Of a DNA stretch of 64,000 bases, positions 61,182 to 64,000 are shown piece by piece. The position numbers were made by a program, and so were the translations under genes. How positions within the stretch are numbered: position 1 is the stretch's first letter; each line of letters begins with the position of its first letter. The DNA comes from Cucumis sativus (lineage: Eukaryota > Streptophyta > Magnoliopsida > Cucurbitales > Cucurbitaceae), in contig NC_026656.2 of assembly GCF_000004075.3 (NCBI RefSeq), positions 1,860,001-1,924,000 on the forward strand, written 5' to 3'. The notes beneath the pieces are model-generated. The model searched no databases and was not told the origin of the DNA. It saw only the letters and a program-made list of their open reading frames with translations.

Positions 61182-62402
61182 TGAATCAAACTAGAGGCAC
61201 GGAGCAACATTTGGCGTTTCTTGGTGAGTGATTATGAATTTTCCTTAAAAGGATGAAGAGGATGGATTGGTAACTCTTCAGGGTGTGTCATGAGCATACT
61301 GTGGGGGCCAGAGCCCCTTTAAAACTTTGATTATCAAGAAAATGAACAAAAAACTTTGATTCAACTTGAATTTGGATGAACTTTGAGGATTTTTTTTTAT
61401 TGACTTATAATTAGAGGAGTTTAATGGTGTCCCCTGGGTTATGTTAGAAAATTGGAAGTGTTACAATTGGTATTGTTAGTTAAAGTTTTGTTCGAGCAAA
61501 ATTGCTCCAATTAATGCCCTATTCGATGAAGTTCATAAGTTTTCATGCAAAATCTTAGATCCACAAATGGAAGGAAGTTTGAGTATAGTTCATTAGACTA
61601 TGTTTTCGATCAAATGTTAGAGGTTTGAATTCTCTACCGAACTAAAAAAATTTCTCTTTGTTTAATTCTTTTCGTTCGAACATATGTAATGCATTTCCAA
61701 GGCATCAAAGCTGAGCAATTTAAGAAAACCAATATATAGAATACTAAGGGAAGATGCAAGGGTAAATGACTTTACAAGAAAAATAAAAGGGAGTAAATAT
61801 TCAAATAAGGTATATGTTACTTGGGAATAAAGATAAATGTTAGTATAAAAAGAATTGTATAATAATTTGGAATAAAGTTAAAAGTTAACAAGAAAATTGG
61901 ATGTATGATAAGGCATTCAAAACTTTGAGAAAATTTTAAATTATATTGAATAAATGGACAAAATTATCTTTATTAAATCTAGGAAGAAGACAAATTTATT
62001 AGAACTTCATATGTTTTAAATTGAAAACAACTTTATTAAATCTATTAATAATTACATCAAGTTTAATTAATAATTTCATATAATATTATTTCTTTATATT
62101 TTTTAAGTGCTCAAATAATTAATTAAGTAGTTACAAAATTGTTAAATCAAACCCATATATTTAAACTCAAACATAAACATTAATTTGTTATCCCCAATTA
62201 AATTAATAAATTAATTAGATTTATGGAATAATTAATATGGTTAAGATTCTTCCTTAATCAATTTTTAATCAACAAACGCAATCCCAACAATCCCAACTCA
62301 CTTTTCATATACAAATATATGAATTAAAGCGGCAAATCCTTCCTCATTCTCATTTTCTCACAACTGAAGACTCAAACTTTCTACATTATTGTTCCAATTC
62401 AA
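61182..62402. other. Intergenic DNA between methyltransferase and P4H remnant
   Basis: 3' UTR of the methyltransferase, then AT-rich DNA. A possible SINE-like piece lies at 61585-61640 (GAGGTTTGAATTC as a weak box B). No other gene recognised. Confidence 0.5.
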
Positions 62403-63385
62403 ATGCGTTCTCTGGATTCATTTCTTGTGGGATGTGTATCATCAACTCTGATTTTGCTTTTGATTTTGGCTTTGGCTTTGATTTTGGTAATTTTTTGTTG
62501 TTCTAATGATGGGACGAGGAAGAATAATAGAAGGGGTCCGTGGGTTGATCAGTTCGTTTCTTGGGAGCCTAGAGCTTTCATTTGCCACAATTTCCTGGCA
62601 AGTTCTTACAATCTCAGCTTCAAATTATGTTCGAATGTTTCTAGTATATACTATATACGTTTTTGTATTTGCTGCTTCATTGTTCGATTTCTTAACAATA
62701 TGTTTGAACATGCTTTTTGTTAAACAGTCAGAGAAAGAATGCTTGCAGTTGATTAATCTTGCAAAACCTCACATGAGGAGATCAAAATTTATATGATACC
62801 ACACTTCGCAAGAATGTAACGACAAGGTCTAGATTTTTGTGTCACTTGGTTAGACTAATGCGTAGGACTCGTGTGATCCTTGCACAAGGGCGGCCACCAC
62901 CAAGTCAGGACTTTGTAGGGGCAAATGACAGGTCATGAGGTGCAAAATGAAAAATGATCAATACAAATGCAGGTCGGATATTGAATATTGAAGAAGGGGG
63001 CGAGACGGTGTTCCCGGCTGCGAACCAATGCGTCAGCTCTGTGCCATGGTGGAAGAAATTGCCTACACATGGTAAAGATGGACTCTCTATAAAACCAAAG
63101 ATGGGAGATGCATTATTTTTCTGGAGCATGAAACCTGATGGTACATTGGATTATACGAGTTTGCATGGTTAGTGATATGTTTACAACACCAAAATCTTAC
63201 ATATTTTAACCATGTTAAAAGAGTTTTACAATGATTTTGTTTCTATTCTCAAATATTGTTTTTGTTAACTATTTATTTGCGAGTGTCCATTACATACTTC
63301 CAATATGTTGTCTGATATATGTATAGGTTCCTACCCCGTTATAAGAGGGGACGAATGGGCATGTGTAAAGCTCATGGATGATTAG
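62403..63385 (+). pseudogene. P4H: Prolyl 4-hydroxylase gene remnant lacking the catalytic middle
   Basis: Three recognisable parts of a plant prolyl 4-hydroxylase. Part 1 (62403-62597): a short N-terminus with one hydrophobic anchor (ILLLILALALILVIFCC), then VSWEPRAFICHNFL, as in type II Golgi/ER P4Hs. Part 2 (62728-62793): SEKECLQLINLAKPHM, ended by a stop at 62794-62796. Part 3 (about 62973-63167 and 63327-63385): IEEGGETVFPAANQ, then GLSIKPKMGDALFFWSMKPD, TSLHG with the last iron-ligand His, and PVIRGDEW to a stop. Between parts 2 and 3 the family normally has about 100 residues with the HxD iron motif; only about 180 bp without that motif are here. The first intron would start GCAAGT instead of GTAAGT. 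Intron positions are kept, so this is a decayed gene copy and not a retrocopy. The substrate would have been proline in cell-wall glycoproteins. Confidence 0.8.
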
Positions 63386-64000
63386 AACACAAAACTTAAC
63401 TGAGGTAAGTTATACAATTCTTTAGATCATCTATACTTTTCCAAATTGGTCCAATTTTAAATTTCCTTTTCTATCTGTACCAATATAATTCTCATCTAGA
63501 ACCTCAATATATTAAGTTAAAGAAGGTGCATGGATATATTTCCAGAACTTAAATCATGCAATAAATATTTAAAATAAAAATATAGTACTAAAAGGTAAGG
63601 AATATACATTATGTTTTTTGTTTCCGAGTTTATAGATAATAGGTCAATTTTGTAACACAATCAAAGTTTAAGAAATAGTGATGCATGTCTCATATAAGTA
63701 CTTTGATGTAATCAAATTGCAGGGTAATCGAACCACAAGTATTAGTGGAGAAGATGAGAAGAGACTCACATTTTTTTTTTTAGATATATGATCGAGAATC
63801 AGTTTTGTTGATTAGTTACTCTATATCGAGATATATATAGGATCAATTTTGATTTATTTTTGAATCTTTTTATATATTGATCCATTTCTGTTTGGTTATG
63901 GATAAACATGGTTTCGATAATTTGACAAAAAAAGTTTATGATAAAACCTTTGTATTTATGGACATTTTTATCATACAAAAAATTCTAAATACTTAACCAC
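63386..64000. other. AT-rich DNA at right edge
   Basis: Downstream of the P4H remnant. No ORF or RNA gene recognised; short T and TA runs only. Confidence 0.6.

Overview
This 64 kb window looks like nuclear DNA of a eudicot plant. The genes have many introns with GT-AG splice sites, the intergenic DNA is very AT-rich, and the proteins (a plastid BCCP, ALOG/LSH, AHL/PPC, plant-type S9 peptidase) are plant families. The style resembles a cucurbit such as Cucumis, but that is an impression and not a test. All exon models were built by hand by joining splice sites so that reading frame and family similarity both hold. Each multi-exon model below closes to a whole number of codons.

Layout. 0.9-5.5 kb, minus: a TIPIN/Swi3 replication-fork protein with a CCHC zinc knuckle, with E2F-type sites in its promoter. 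6.9-10.6 kb, plus: the biotin carboxyl carrier protein of plastid acetyl-CoA carboxylase, head-to-head with TIPIN, with an antisense LINE remnant in intron 5. 11.8-16.1 kb, minus: an 11-exon oligopeptidase B-like protein that keeps the nucleophile Ser but seems to lack the triad Asp and His. 16.1-26.7 kb: a gene-poor AT-rich stretch with one striking GC-richer island at about 20.05-20.64 kb (ACGT-core motifs, pyrimidine tract, small hairpin, 37-codon ORF). 26.7-27.3 kb, minus: a single-exon ALOG (LSH) transcription factor between two gene-poor flanks. 31.2-35.3 kb, minus: nine-exon threonine aldolase. 36.4 and 37.5 kb: two identical tRNA-Arg(CCG) genes in inverted orientation.

37.9-40.7 kb, plus: an ASCH-domain protein with three near-identical 33-residue repeats in a frame-preserving cassette exon. 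42.8-45.1 kb, plus: a MYCBP (AMY-1)-like small coiled-coil protein with a 15-nt first coding exon and upstream ATGs. 45.6-47.7 kb: LINE and SINE-like remnants. 49.7-55.2 kb, plus: an AT-hook/PPC (AHL) protein. 58.3-61.2 kb, plus: a METTL2/6/8-type methyltransferase. 62.4-63.4 kb, plus: a prolyl 4-hydroxylase gene remnant that has lost its catalytic middle.

The genes are ordinary neighbours and not a pathway cluster. The most interesting items are the S9 protein with a degraded triad, the repeat-bearing cassette exon in the ASCH gene, the E2F-site promoter of TIPIN, the isolated island near 20.3 kb and the inverted tRNA pair. I found no CRISPR array, operon or intact mobile element.
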